From the NCBI GenBank assembly GCA_000402835.1, contig AQRZ01000024.1, forward strand, positions 1 through 10,423: 10,423 bases of DNA, given 5' to 3'. A program made the position numbers and the translations under genes. The stretch's first letter is position 1, and each line of letters opens with the position of its first letter. The notes under the pieces were generated by a model. The model was given only the letters and a program-made list of their open reading frames with translations. It was not told where the DNA came from and made no database searches. Positions 1 to 7,028 of this stretch are shown piece after piece. This DNA comes from Synergistetes bacterium JGI 0000079-D21. GTDB taxonomy: Bacteria; Synergistota; Synergistia; Synergistales; 79-D21.

Positions 1-373
1 CCCCCGAGAATCCCGGTGCCATCAGCCGCACCAGCAACGGAGCCCCGAAAATGCCCGCGGCTACAACCCCTCCCCCCGCCAGCAGGAGGACCGTGGTCAT
101 TTGGCGGGCAAGATGCTTCGCTTTCTCCCGGCTACCCTCCGCGACAATCCGTGAAAAAACGGGCACAAAGGCAGCCGAAAGGGCCCCTTCTGCAAGAAGC
201 TGACGGGAGAGATTCGCGAGGGTGTAAGCCACGAGAAAGGCGTCCAGCTGCCGGGTGGCCCCGAAAAGGGCAGCCGTGATGATTTCCCGAAGCAGGCCCA
301 GGACGCGGCTCGCGAACGTCCCGACCATCATCCTCATAGCATGACGGACCATCTTGCTCAAAGGGGAAGCCAT
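1..373 (-). CDS. murJ: Lipid II flippase MurJ (MviN), N-terminal part, cut by window edge
   Basis: This is the first 124 codons of a MurJ/MviN polytopic inner-membrane protein, the flippase that moves lipid II across the cytoplasmic membrane for peptidoglycan synthesis. The reverse-strand ATG at 373 is preceded by GGAGG with 7-base spacing. The translation contains the family hallmarks SRVLGLLRE (residues 22-30), DAFLVAY (44-50) and AEGALSAAFVPVFSR (61-75). The charged residues known to matter in E. coli MurJ (R18, R24, D39, R52) all align with a constant offset of 5, at R23, R29, D44 and R57, so the visible part looks functional. Hydrophobic stretches around residues 94-120 fit a membrane segment. 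The rest of the protein (about 500 residues in the family) lies left of the window. It diverges from the hydrogenase protease gene, so the two starts share a 41-base gap. Confidence 0.93.
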   Translation of the reverse strand, partial: MASPLSKMVRHAMRMMVGTFASRVLGLLREIITAALFGATRQLDAFLVAYTLANLSRQLLAEGALSAAFVPVFSRIVAEGSREKAKHLARQMTTVLLLAGGGVVAAGIFGAPLLVRLMAPGFSG

Positions 374-402
374 TTAGGTTCCTCCAGAAGTTTAGGATGA
401 AA

Positions 403-408
403 GGGGGA
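403..408 (+). promoter_or_regulatory. Ribosome binding site that decides the hycI-type start
   Basis: GGGGGA lies 6 bases before the ATG at 415. An in-frame ATG at 397 would place this purine run inside the coding sequence and has no good site of its own, so 415 is preferred. Confidence 0.65.
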
Positions 409-414
409 AGACCG

Positions 415-876
415 ATGAAAAAAGCACGGACCACCGTCTGGTGCCTGGGAAATCCACTTCGCGGCGATGACGGGGTCGGCGTATGGTGCGGAGAACGGCT
501 GCTCGAAACGCCCTCTCCTCATCTCGAAATCGTCCTCTGCGAGACGGTCCCGGAAAACTTCGCGGCACCCCTTCGCAGGAATCCTCCCGATTGCCTCCTG
601 GTCATCGATGCCTGCGTCATGGGAACAGCCCCCGGGACAATCCGCCTCCTTACTCCCGGTTTCCTTGACGGTCTCACGGAATCCACCCACGGACTGCCGT
701 TGGGTGAAATTCTCAAGGACACCCTTCCCTTTGAAAGAATTTTCGTGCTCGGGATTGAGCCGAAAGAAACCGGTTTTTCCCTTGATCTCAGTCCTGAGGT
801 CGAGGCCTCCGCCCTTGAAGTGGTTCGGGCCGTCCTGGATGGCTCCTGGAGGCGCTTCATCGAACATCCCTCATAG
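415..876 (+). CDS. Hydrogenase maturation protease, HycI/HybD family
   Basis: A 153-residue endopeptidase (usual family size about 150-165) that removes the C-terminal tail of the large subunit of a [NiFe] hydrogenase after nickel insertion. It opens with the diagnostic GNPLRGDDGVG (12-22), followed by VIDAC (63-67), the STHGLPL segment (90-96) and FVLGIEP. The nickel-sensing ligands of E. coli HycI (D16, D62, H90) align with D19, D65 and H92. The PGTIRLL and GIEPKETGF segments are closer to HycI than to HyaD/HybD, suggesting a group 4 or related client hydrogenase. That substrate assignment is inference, since no hydrogenase structural gene is in the window. The start at 415 is chosen over 397 by its ribosome binding site. 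Its promoter would have to lie within the murJ start region. It ends convergently, overlapping lptB by 6 bases. Confidence 0.9.
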   Translation: MKKARTTVWCLGNPLRGDDGVGVWCGERLLETPSPHLEIVLCETVPENFAAPLRRNPPDCLLVIDACVMGTAPGTIRLLTPGFLDGLTESTHGLPLGEILKDTLPFERIFVLGIEPKETGFSLDLSPEVEASALEVVRAVLDGSWRRFIEHPS

Positions 877-1602
877 CGTGAAGCGGTCGCCGAGATAGTA
901 TTTCCTTGCTACCTCGCTTTGAGAAACCTCCTTGGGAGTTCCTTCAACCATGATTCGGCCTTGGTGAAGAATTGCGGCCCGATCCGTGATCGCAAGCGTA
1001 TCTCTCACGTTGTGGTCGGTCAGCAGGATTCCGTACCCCTTCCCGCGCAATCCCAGGATCATCTGCTGGATGTCGAAAACCGCGATCGGATCAATGCCGC
1101 TGAAGGGTTCGTCCAGCAAGAGGAATTCGGGCATTGCCGCAAGGCATCGCGCAAGTTCCACTCTTCTCCTCTCCCCCCCGCTGAGGGCATACCCGGGAGT
1201 GTCGAGGATGCGGTCAATCCCGAACTCCGCGACCAGGTGATCGATCATCCTGGATCGTTCTCCAGGGGTCTTTTCCAGTTCCTGGAGAACCAGCTCCAGG
1301 TTCTCCCTAACGGTCAGGTTCCTGAAGACCGAGGCTTCCTGCTGCAGGTAGCCGACCCCCATGCGGGCTCTCTTGTACATCGGAAGCCCTGTAATCTCAC
1401 GGTCGTCGACCAGGATCGACCCTGCATCGGGACGTACGAGCCCGACGATCATGTAGAAGGTGGTGGTCTTCCCCGCCCCGTTCGGCCCCAGGAGGCCAAC
1501 GATCTCGCCCTGGCGGACTTCGATGGAAACGGAGCTGACCACCTGCCTCCCCTTGTACGATTTCTGGAGTTCCACCGCACGAAGGACGCGGGAGGGGCTC
1601 AC
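871..1602 (-). CDS. lptB: LPS export ABC transporter ATP-binding protein LptB
   Basis: A 243-residue cytoplasmic ATPase that powers extraction of lipopolysaccharide from the inner membrane with LptF/LptG. Visible motifs are Walker A GPNGAGKTT (39-47), Q-loop YLQQEASVF (85-93), the signature SGGERRRVELA (141-151), Walker B LLLDEP (161-166) followed by FSGIDPIA, and the H-loop TDHNVRDTL (195-203). YLQQEASVFRNLTV and the SGIDPIAV segment are typical of LptB rather than of LivF/LivG-type ATPases, and the length matches. Translation begins at a GTG in a GTGA overlap with the lptA stop, so the two are translationally coupled. The usual partners lptF/lptG are not in the window. The last codons overlap the convergent hydrogenase protease gene and there is no visible terminator between them. 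Confidence 0.95.
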   Translation of the reverse strand: MSPSRVLRAVELQKSYKGRQVVSSVSIEVRQGEIVGLLGPNGAGKTTTFYMIVGLVRPDAGSILVDDREITGLPMYKRARMGVGYLQQEASVFRNLTVRENLELVLQELEKTPGERSRMIDHLVAEFGIDRILDTPGYALSGGERRRVELARCLAAMPEFLLLDEPFSGIDPIAVFDIQQMILGLRGKGYGILLTDHNVRDTLAITDRAAILHQGRIMVEGTPKEVSQSEVARKYYLGDRFTL

Positions 1603-2450
1603 GGTGACCGGCTCTCCTTGCCTGGGGTGAAAATCAGCTGGGGACGCCCCTGAGCCTCGATCCTCCTCGTGGCCAGGTCGTAGAGGATGCTTTCCGAGCG
1701 GACGCTGCGTCCCGACTGGACGGCTTCTGCGTTCCCGACCAGAGCGACCTTCCCCTTGTCTTTCGAATACAGGAGGCGATCCCCTTTGAGATTGACGGGC
1801 CCGCCTTCCGATCCCATGATGACGGCCGCAACCTGTCCGGTTGCCGTCAGTTCCTTCAACCCATCTCCTTCTGTCCGGGCCTTGATCTGCCCGGCTTTCA
1901 GGGAGATTTTTTCGCCCTTGTCCTCAAACCGAGTGACCTGCCGGGCCCAGAACTGTTCGTTCTTTCTCCCCGCCTCAGCCGCTTCGAGCACCCTTCCCGG
2001 GGCTTCAGCCTTGATGCCGCCCCTGGCCACGTATTCCGTCGTTGAGCCAAAAACCCATTCAAGGGAAGCGGCAGCCAGCCGTTCCCCGGGACGGACCAGC
2101 AGGACCTGTCCCGATGCCAAAACGCGCTTCGGGGCCCGGTCGATAAGGGAGACTTCCTCGGCGGTAAGTTCCATCTTCTGCTCCTTCCAATCGGCCTTGA
2201 CCGCTCCCCAGGCACGGAAACGCTCCCCGGCGGGATCCCCTTCCGCGAAGCTCGCCGTCAGGTTCAATCCCTGCCTTTCCAGGCGAACGTTCCCCTCGGC
2301 TCGCACCACCCGGCTTCCCGGGTCATAGATCAAGGTATCGGAAGTCAACCTGATTTCCCCTGCGGATGATGTCCCGGAAACTGCAGCCAGGAACGCAAAT
2401 CCCAGCAGAAAGGCACGAAACCCTCTCTTCCCTTCCAGACGAGCTTGCAT
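1599..2450 (-). CDS. lptA: LPS transport periplasmic protein, LptA/OstA family
   Basis: A 283-residue exported protein expected to form part of the periplasmic beta-jellyroll bridge that carries LPS to the outer membrane. A signal peptide is evident: basic MQARLEGKR, a hydrophobic core from about residue 12 to 25, then a small-residue cleavage region SGTSSAG near 26-32. The mature part shows repeated OstA-type units, such as LTSDTLIYDPGSRVVRAEGN near the N terminus and later GDRLLYSKDKGKVALVGNAE and SESILYDLATRRIEAQG. It is clearly longer than E. coli LptA (185 residues), so it carries extra jellyroll repeats. The ATG at 2450 is preferred over an in-frame TTG at 2465 because GAGGAGGG sits 5 bases upstream of the ATG. 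It overlaps lptB (GTGA), which supports the LPS role. No separate lptC is present next to it. Confidence 0.88.
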   Translation of the reverse strand: MQARLEGKRGFRAFLLGFAFLAAVSGTSSAGEIRLTSDTLIYDPGSRVVRAEGNVRLERQGLNLTASFAEGDPAGERFRAWGAVKADWKEQKMELTAEEVSLIDRAPKRVLASGQVLLVRPGERLAAASLEWVFGSTTEYVARGGIKAEAPGRVLEAAEAGRKNEQFWARQVTRFEDKGEKISLKAGQIKARTEGDGLKELTATGQVAAVIMGSEGGPVNLKGDRLLYSKDKGKVALVGNAEAVQSGRSVRSESILYDLATRRIEAQGRPQLIFTPGKESRSP

Positions 2451-2455
2451 TGGAA

Positions 2456-2463
2456 CCCTCCTC
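2456..2463 (-). promoter_or_regulatory. Ribosome binding site that decides the lptA start
   Basis: On the minus strand GAGGAGGG lies 5 bases upstream of the ATG at 2450. The alternative TTG at 2465 would translate through it. Confidence 0.7.
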
Positions 2464-2480
2464 AAGCGGCCTTAGCCGCG

Positions 2481-3164
2481 TCAGAACTGCAGACTTTGCC
2501 CGGGGTCCAGCCGGATCCCCTCGGTCCATTCCGGAAGAGCTTCCAGGAAGGTCTCCGGGGCCGCTTCGATTCCCGGAAAGGTATTGTAGTGCATGGGGAC
2601 GACTTTTCTGGGCCGGATCAGTTCCACAGCCCTCAGGGCGTCCGGGATGTCCATGACGTAGCACCCGCCGATCGGCAGGAGGGCCAGGTCGATCTTCAAT
2701 GCTTCCAGAAGCCCCATTTCAGCGGTTAGCCCCGTGTCTCCCGCGTGGTAGATCCTGAACTTTCCCAGTTCGAGGACGATTCCTACCGCGACGCCTCCAT
2801 AAACCGTCTGGTTCCCTTCCATAATGCCGGAACCGTGGAGGGCCGGAACGAACTTGACCCGGCCAAACGGGAAAGAGACCCAGCCGCCGATATACATCGG
2901 GCTGGTCTTCAATCCCTTGCCCGAAAAATACCGGCAAAGCTCGGCGTTTGCCACCACGGTCGCGCCGGTCTTCAACCCCAGCTCGATCGTGTCACCGAGA
3001 TGATCCCAATGCCCGTGGGTCACGAAAAGGTGAGTCAGATTGCCGAAATCCTCCGGCCTGGCGCAGGTCTGGCTGTTATCCCTCAAGAACGGGTCGATCA
3101 GCCCTTCCAGCCCTGGTGCGCCCAAGTGGAAAGCCGAGTGTCCCAAAAAACGGATCACGGACAT
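2481..3164 (-). CDS. UPF0173-type metal-dependent hydrolase (metallo-beta-lactamase fold)
   Basis: A 227-residue protein, the usual length for the UPF0173/YtkL-like metal-dependent hydrolases, whose substrate is unknown. The metal-binding residues are in place: THGHWDHLGD (49-58) supplies H50, H52, D54 and H55, with H110 in ALHGSG, D143 in HAGDTG, and H192 in VPMHYNT. The N-terminal IRFLGHSAFHL and the mid-protein MYIGG are also characteristic of this branch rather than of glyoxalase II or RNase Z. There is no signal peptide, so a cytoplasmic location is expected. A strong ribosome binding site (GGGGAGG, 8-base spacing) precedes the ATG and is embedded in the end of the preceding 99-residue gene, which it overlaps by 10 bases. 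It is followed 30 bases later by lptA. A link to envelope metabolism is only suggested by context. Confidence 0.9.
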   Translation of the reverse strand: MSVIRFLGHSAFHLGAPGLEGLIDPFLRDNSQTCARPEDFGNLTHLFVTHGHWDHLGDTIELGLKTGATVVANAELCRYFSGKGLKTSPMYIGGWVSFPFGRVKFVPALHGSGIMEGNQTVYGGVAVGIVLELGKFRIYHAGDTGLTAEMGLLEALKIDLALLPIGGCYVMDIPDALRAVELIRPRKVVPMHYNTFPGIEAAPETFLEALPEWTEGIRLDPGQSLQF

Positions 3165-3454
3165 CTTGAAAACCTCCCCTCTACCTGGATATCCGTTTCA
3201 CTGTAATGACCGGATTCATGGACTCTGACGCCCAGGATTCCGATTTCCAGCTCGACCGCGATTCCTACAAGCGTGATCCGAACAGGCCCTCCGCGGCGGG
3301 CTTCCGCCCAGTCCGCCATGGCTCTCGATTCCTCCCATCCCTCGACCGCCAGGTCTCCTTTCACGACACCCGTCGAAGGATCGACATCCAGGCGGTAGCG
3401 CCAGGGTCGGACAGCGGCACCATCGTGGAGACCCCGGCCCGACCAGGCCGTCAT
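3155..3454 (-). CDS. Unrecognised 99-residue protein between aspS and the hydrolase
   Basis: I do not recognise this protein. The case for a real gene is architectural. Its ATG overlaps the aspS stop codon as ATGA, its end overlaps the start of the UPF0173 hydrolase by 10 bases, and without it a 286-base hole would sit in an otherwise gapless operon. Codon choice (GTC, CTG, GCG, ATC rich) resembles the neighbours. It has no signal peptide, cysteines are nearly absent (one, at the penultimate residue), and there is no clear transmembrane helix. The second half alternates hydrophobic and charged residues (VRITLVGIAVELEIGILGVR) in a way that suggests beta strands. Two Trp-containing segments lie at about residues 39-54. 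It may be a small partner of the hydrolase, but nothing in the sequence fixes a function. Confidence 0.6.
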   Translation of the reverse strand: MTAWSGRGLHDGAAVRPWRYRLDVDPSTGVVKGDLAVEGWEESRAMADWAEARRGGPVRITLVGIAVELEIGILGVRVHESGHYSETDIQVEGRFSRCP

Positions 3455-5256
3455 TCCGGTTCACCGCTTCGGCTGATGCAGATGCCCAGTTCCTTGAGCT
3501 GCTTGGCCTCCACTTCGGACGGAGCGCCCGACATCAGGCACTGTGCCCTGGCAGTCTTGGGGAAGGCCATGACCTCTCGGATCGACCGGCAGCCGCATAG
3601 GAGAGCCACCAGCCGGTCAAAGCCGATGGCCAGCCCGCCATGGGGTGGCGTCCCGTAGCTCAGGGCCTCGAGAAGGAAGCCGAATCGTTCCCTTGCCTGT
3701 TCCTGGGTAAAGGACAGCACTTGAAAGACCCGTTCCTGCAAGGCCGGATCATGAATTCGGATGGAACCGCCTCCGATCTCGCTCCCGTTCAGAACCAGGT
3801 CGTAGGCCCTCGACCTCACCCGGCCGGGATCCTTCTCGAGAAAGGCGACATCTTCGGGGTGGGGAGCCGTAAAGGGGTGGTGCATGGCACACCACCTGCG
3901 TTCTTCCTCGTCCCATTCGAGAAGCGGGAAATCCCTAACCCATAGGAAAGCCCACGAGGACCGGTCCACCAGGTCCAGTTTCGAGGCAATTTCAAGCCGC
4001 AGTGTCCCCAGCATCGAACAGGTCGAAGCCCACGGCCCCGCTGCGACGAAAAGGGCGTCTCCATCCCCCAGCCCCGATTTCTCCAAGAGCTTCAGGCGCC
4101 CGTTTTCATCCAGGGTTTTCACGAGAGGTCCCTTCAGCTCCCCCGCCTTCACCTGGAAGGCGGCCAGCCCCTGGGCCCCCAGCGTTTTCGCCCGCTCTTC
4201 GAAGTCTGCGAGGTCCTTGCGGGAAAAAGTGGCTCCGCCCGGGACCCGCAGCCCTCTCACCGCCCCGCCTTCCGACAGGATCTTCCTGAACGGCTCAAAG
4301 GTCCCTTCAGAGAAAACGGAATCCAGGTCGCAGATCCGAAGGGAAATCCTCAAATCGGGCTTGTCGCTGCCGTAGGTTTCCATGGCCTCCCTCCAGGTCA
4401 GCTGGAGGAAGGGGGTCTCGATCTTTTCCGAGAGAATCTCCGAGAAAAGTCCCTTCACGTAGCCCTCGAGGAGCCCGATGATGTCGGTCTCGGTGATGAA
4501 GCTCATCTCGAGGTCGACCTGGGTGAACTCGGGCTGTCGGTCCGCCCGCAGGTCCTCGTCGCGGAAGCATTTGGCTATTTGGAAATACCGGTCGCAGCCG
4601 CTCACCATCAAAATCTGCTTGAAAATCTGCGGGGATTGGGGCAGGGCGTAAAACTCCCCCTGGTTCACCCGGCTCGGCACGAGGTAGTCCCTCGCTCCTT
4701 CCGGAGTCGATTTCGTCAGGATCGGGGTTTCCACCTCCAGGAACCCATGGCCCACCAGGTAGTCTCTCGTGAACTTTGCAGCCCTGGCGCGGACCCGAAG
4801 GTTCTCCTGCATCTTCGGCCTTCTCAGGTCCAGGTAGCGGTGCTTCAACCGGAGGTTTTCATCCACGCGGTCCACTTCGCTCATTTCGAAGGGAAGGGGG
4901 GAGGAGGGAGAAAGGACCAGGAGATCCTCGGCAAGCAGTTCCCATTGACCCGTCGGCAGATTGGGGTTTTCCGTCCCCAGGGGACGCCGGCGGACTTTCC
5001 CTTTGACCGCCACGACAAATTCGCTTCGGAGTTCCTTCGCCAGCTCATGGGCTTCCGGCGTGTCCTCCGGGTTGACGACGACCTGGACCGTTCCAGTGTA
5101 GTCCCAGAGCTCCAGGAAGATGATCCCGCCAAGGTCGCGCCGCTTCCGGACCCAGCCGTTCAGGACGGTTGGCCTTCCCTCTTCCCCTGGGCCGACCCGC
5201 CCGCAATAGACAGTCTTTTTCCACGAATCGTCGAAATATCGCTTACTCAAGGCCAT
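3451..5256 (-). CDS. aspS: Aspartyl-tRNA synthetase (AspRS), bacterial type
   Basis: A 601-residue class II synthetase that charges tRNA-Asp with aspartate. Domains in order: an OB-fold anticodon-binding domain (about 15-115, with LNGWVRKRRDLGG at 32-44), catalytic-core start with motif 1 (GFLEVETPIL, 171-180), flipping loop STPEGARDYLVPSR (183-196), motif 2 FRDEDLRADRQPEFTQ (231-246), the bacterial GAD insertion (about 285-420), and motif 3 GLAIGFDRLV (541-550). The ATG at 5256 is preceded by AAGGGAG. An upstream in-frame TTG at 5289 would overlap hisS and lacks a site. It begins 23 bases after hisS, a common bacterial pairing, and its stop overlaps the next small gene (ATGA). At the OB-fold positions that separate discriminating from Asp/Asn non-discriminating enzymes it has L42 (discriminating-like) and G94 (non-discriminating-like), so specificity is unclear. 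Confidence 0.97.
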   Translation of the reverse strand: MALSKRYFDDSWKKTVYCGRVGPGEEGRPTVLNGWVRKRRDLGGIIFLELWDYTGTVQVVVNPEDTPEAHELAKELRSEFVVAVKGKVRRRPLGTENPNLPTGQWELLAEDLLVLSPSSPLPFEMSEVDRVDENLRLKHRYLDLRRPKMQENLRVRARAAKFTRDYLVGHGFLEVETPILTKSTPEGARDYLVPSRVNQGEFYALPQSPQIFKQILMVSGCDRYFQIAKCFRDEDLRADRQPEFTQVDLEMSFITETDIIGLLEGYVKGLFSEILSEKIETPFLQLTWREAMETYGSDKPDLRISLRICDLDSVFSEGTFEPFRKILSEGGAVRGLRVPGGATFSRKDLADFEERAKTLGAQGLAAFQVKAGELKGPLVKTLDENGRLKLLEKSGLGDGDALFVAAGPWASTCSMLGTLRLEIASKLDLVDRSSWAFLWVRDFPLLEWDEEERRWCAMHHPFTAPHPEDVAFLEKDPGRVRSRAYDLVLNGSEIGGGSIRIHDPALQERVFQVLSFTQEQARERFGFLLEALSYGTPPHGGLAIGFDRLVALLCGCRSIREVMAFPKTARAQCLMSGAPSEVEAKQLKELGICISRSGEPE

Positions 5257-5279
5257 AGGACTCCCTTCCCCGGAAACAT

Positions 5280-6557
5280 TCAGCAACAAGCCGTCTTCGT
5301 GTTCGACGCAAGCCGTTCAACGACTTTATCCCGTTCGACTTCCTCCTGAGAACCCGTTGCCATCTCCTTCACCGCAACGACGCCTCGTGCGATTTCACTC
5401 GATCCAAGGATGCACGCGTAGGCGGCCTTCGCAGTCGCAGCAGCCTTCATCTGGGCCTTCACGCCCTTGCCGGAGCTGTCCATGTCCGAGGGGACACCCG
5501 CTCTCCTCAACTCGTAGAGAAGCCGAACGGCCTCATCCCTGGCGCTCTCCTCGGCGACCACGACCATGACCGAAATCGCGGGCTCCCTTCCGAAACTCAG
5601 GCCTTGCTGTTCCATGGTCAGTACGATTCGGTCCAGGCCCGCGGCGAACCCTACGCCCGGCGTGTGCGGGCCGCCGATCGCCTCGGCCAGGTTGTCGTAG
5701 CGACCGCCTCCGCAGACCGCGTTCTGGGCCCCAAGATCTCCCGACAGGACCTCGTAGGCCGTTTTCGTATAGTAATCCAGACCCCGGACAAGGCGCTTGT
5801 CGATCCGGAATTTCGCCCCGATGAGGTCCAGCCCCTTGAGGACCTCGTCGAAATGCGACCGGCATTCCTCGCACAGGTGGTCCCTGACATCCGGAGCATC
5901 ATCGGTGATGGCGCGGCACGTTTCAACTTTGCAGTCCAGGATCCGGAGCGGATTCCGGTCGAAGCGCCCTTGGCAGGTCGGGCATAGGGCATCGAACCGT
6001 TCCCCAAGGTACCCCTGCAGCGCAGCCCGGTAAACGGGTCTGCAGGCAGGGCACCCGACCGAATTGACCAGGACCTCCAGGTTCGATAGGCCGAGCCTGC
6101 GGAAAATCTCGAGGGAAAGCGCGATGACTTCCACGTCGACCAGGGGACTCGCTGATCCGATCGCTTCGAAGTCCAGCTGCCAGAATTGCCGGTAACGGCC
6201 CTTCTGAGGGCGCTCGTAGCGCATCATCGGACCCGCGCACCACAACTTCGAGGGCTGGGGACCGCTCGCCATACCGTGTTCCAGGTAGGCACGCACCATG
6301 GATGCGGTCGCTTCCGGCCTCAGCGTCAGGCTCCGCCCCGAACGGTCCGAAAACGTGTACATCTCCTTTTCGACCACGTCCGTCGTTTCGCCGATTCCCC
6401 TGGAAAACAGTTCCGTCTGCTCGAAAATCGGAAGATGGACCTCCCGGTAGCCGAAATCCTCGGCGATCTTCCGCGTCACCGCGAAGATCGATGCCCATTT
6501 CCAGGACTCGTCCGGGAGTATGTCTCTCACGCCGCGAGGCGCCTTGATGCTTTCCAT
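5280..6557 (-). CDS. hisS: Histidyl-tRNA synthetase (HisRS)
   Basis: A 425-residue class II synthetase that charges tRNA-His. It starts with the typical MESIKAPRGVRDILPDE. TLRPEATA (78-85) is the substrate-binding loop, motif 2 is YERPQKGRYRQFWQLDFE (114-131), the histidine-specific loop LVRGLDYYTKTAYEV lies at 256-270, and motif 3 is GVGFAAGLDRIVL (301-313). The C-terminal anticodon-binding domain begins near 325. The insertion domain is rich in cysteines: CPAC (169-172), CPTC (192-195), C209, C214 and CEEC (229-232). This fits the Cys-containing HisRS variant seen in Firmicutes and some other phyla and could bind zinc. The ATG at 6557 has a GGGGGT run about 9 bases upstream. It heads the operon, because a strong terminator separates it from spoVS; its own promoter should be within 6558-6630 but is not clear. 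Confidence 0.97.
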   Translation of the reverse strand: MESIKAPRGVRDILPDESWKWASIFAVTRKIAEDFGYREVHLPIFEQTELFSRGIGETTDVVEKEMYTFSDRSGRSLTLRPEATASMVRAYLEHGMASGPQPSKLWCAGPMMRYERPQKGRYRQFWQLDFEAIGSASPLVDVEVIALSLEIFRRLGLSNLEVLVNSVGCPACRPVYRAALQGYLGERFDALCPTCQGRFDRNPLRILDCKVETCRAITDDAPDVRDHLCEECRSHFDEVLKGLDLIGAKFRIDKRLVRGLDYYTKTAYEVLSGDLGAQNAVCGGGRYDNLAEAIGGPHTPGVGFAAGLDRIVLTMEQQGLSFGREPAISVMVVVAEESARDEAVRLLYELRRAGVPSDMDSSGKGVKAQMKAAATAKAAYACILGSSEIARGVVAVKEMATGSQEEVERDKVVERLASNTKTACC

Positions 6558-6630
6558 CCGTTCAGACCCCCTGCATTTTAAGTTCGTGACGTGTATTTTA
6601 CCCGAAAGAAGGAGAGTTTCGTCCGACCGG

Positions 6631-6666
6631 AAAAAAAACGGGCCCTTCCCCGAAGGAAGGGGCCCG
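6631..6666 (-). terminator. Intrinsic terminator downstream of spoVS
   Basis: On the minus strand the arms at 6655-6666 and 6639-6649 form a GC-rich hairpin of about 11 pairs with one bulged base and a short loop, followed directly by eight T residues (6631-6638). It starts 30 bases after the spoVS stop and points the same way, so it should end the spoVS transcript and insulate hisS. Confidence 0.88.
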
Positions 6667-6695
6667 CCATGCCGTCTTCCAGATCGTAGGAACTC

Positions 6696-6956
6696 CTAAC
6701 GCGCCTCCAGCTGAAACTTGATCGCCGTCCGTTCCTCCCCGTCGATATCGATCTTTGCAAACGCGGGGATACACACCATGTCGATGCCGTTCGGGGCGAC
6801 GTAGCCCCGGGCGATCGCAATAGACTTTACAGCCTGGTTCACCGCACCTGCGCCGACAGCCTGCACCTCCACTACGCCCTTCTCACGCAGGACGGCTGCC
6901 ATGGCTCCCGCAACGGACTTGGGTTGTGACGTGGCCGAGACCTTTAGGACCTCCAT
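6696..6956 (-). CDS. spoVS: Stage V sporulation protein S (SpoVS) family protein
   Basis: An 86-residue Alba-like protein, exactly the family length. SpoVS affects spore coat and cortex formation in Bacillus, but homologues are widespread in non-sporulating bacteria (for example Thermus, Myxococcus relatives and Synergistota), where the role is unclear and nucleic-acid binding is suspected from the fold. Characteristic segments are KVSATSQPKSVAGAMA (5-20), GAGAVNQAVKSIAIARGYV (35-53), and IPAFAKIDIDGEERTAIKF at the C-terminal end. It has its own promoter and a strong terminator, so it is probably expressed alone. The ATG at 6956 follows a GGAG and, further up, a GAGGGGG run. Finding it beside LPS genes means that a sporulation role should not be assumed. 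Confidence 0.95.
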   Translation of the reverse strand: MEVLKVSATSQPKSVAGAMAAVLREKGVVEVQAVGAGAVNQAVKSIAIARGYVAPNGIDMVCIPAFAKIDIDGEERTAIKFQLEAR

Positions 6957-7028
6957 ACTCTCCGACCCCCTCGAGCTGTTGTGATGTCGATCAAACGTTC
7001 GAATAAAGCCGCGATTCAGGGTTGGTTA

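Noticed and set aside
919..1653. 244-codon plus-strand open frame opposite lptB
   Set aside because: It mirrors a clearly conserved ABC ATPase gene on the other strand and has no recognisable motif; long antisense frames are common in GC-rich DNA.
1687..2328. 213-codon plus-strand open frame opposite lptA
   Set aside because: Very rich in Ser, Arg and Pro, as expected for an antisense shadow; the minus strand has the signal peptide and OstA repeats.
4579..5349. 256-codon plus-strand open frame opposite aspS
   Set aside because: Antisense to the strongly conserved aspS core, with no family signature of its own.
6558..6630. hisS promoter using TAAAAT about 40 bases before the start
   Set aside because: A -10-like box is present but no acceptable -35 hexamer lies at 16-18 bases, so no specific promoter is claimed.
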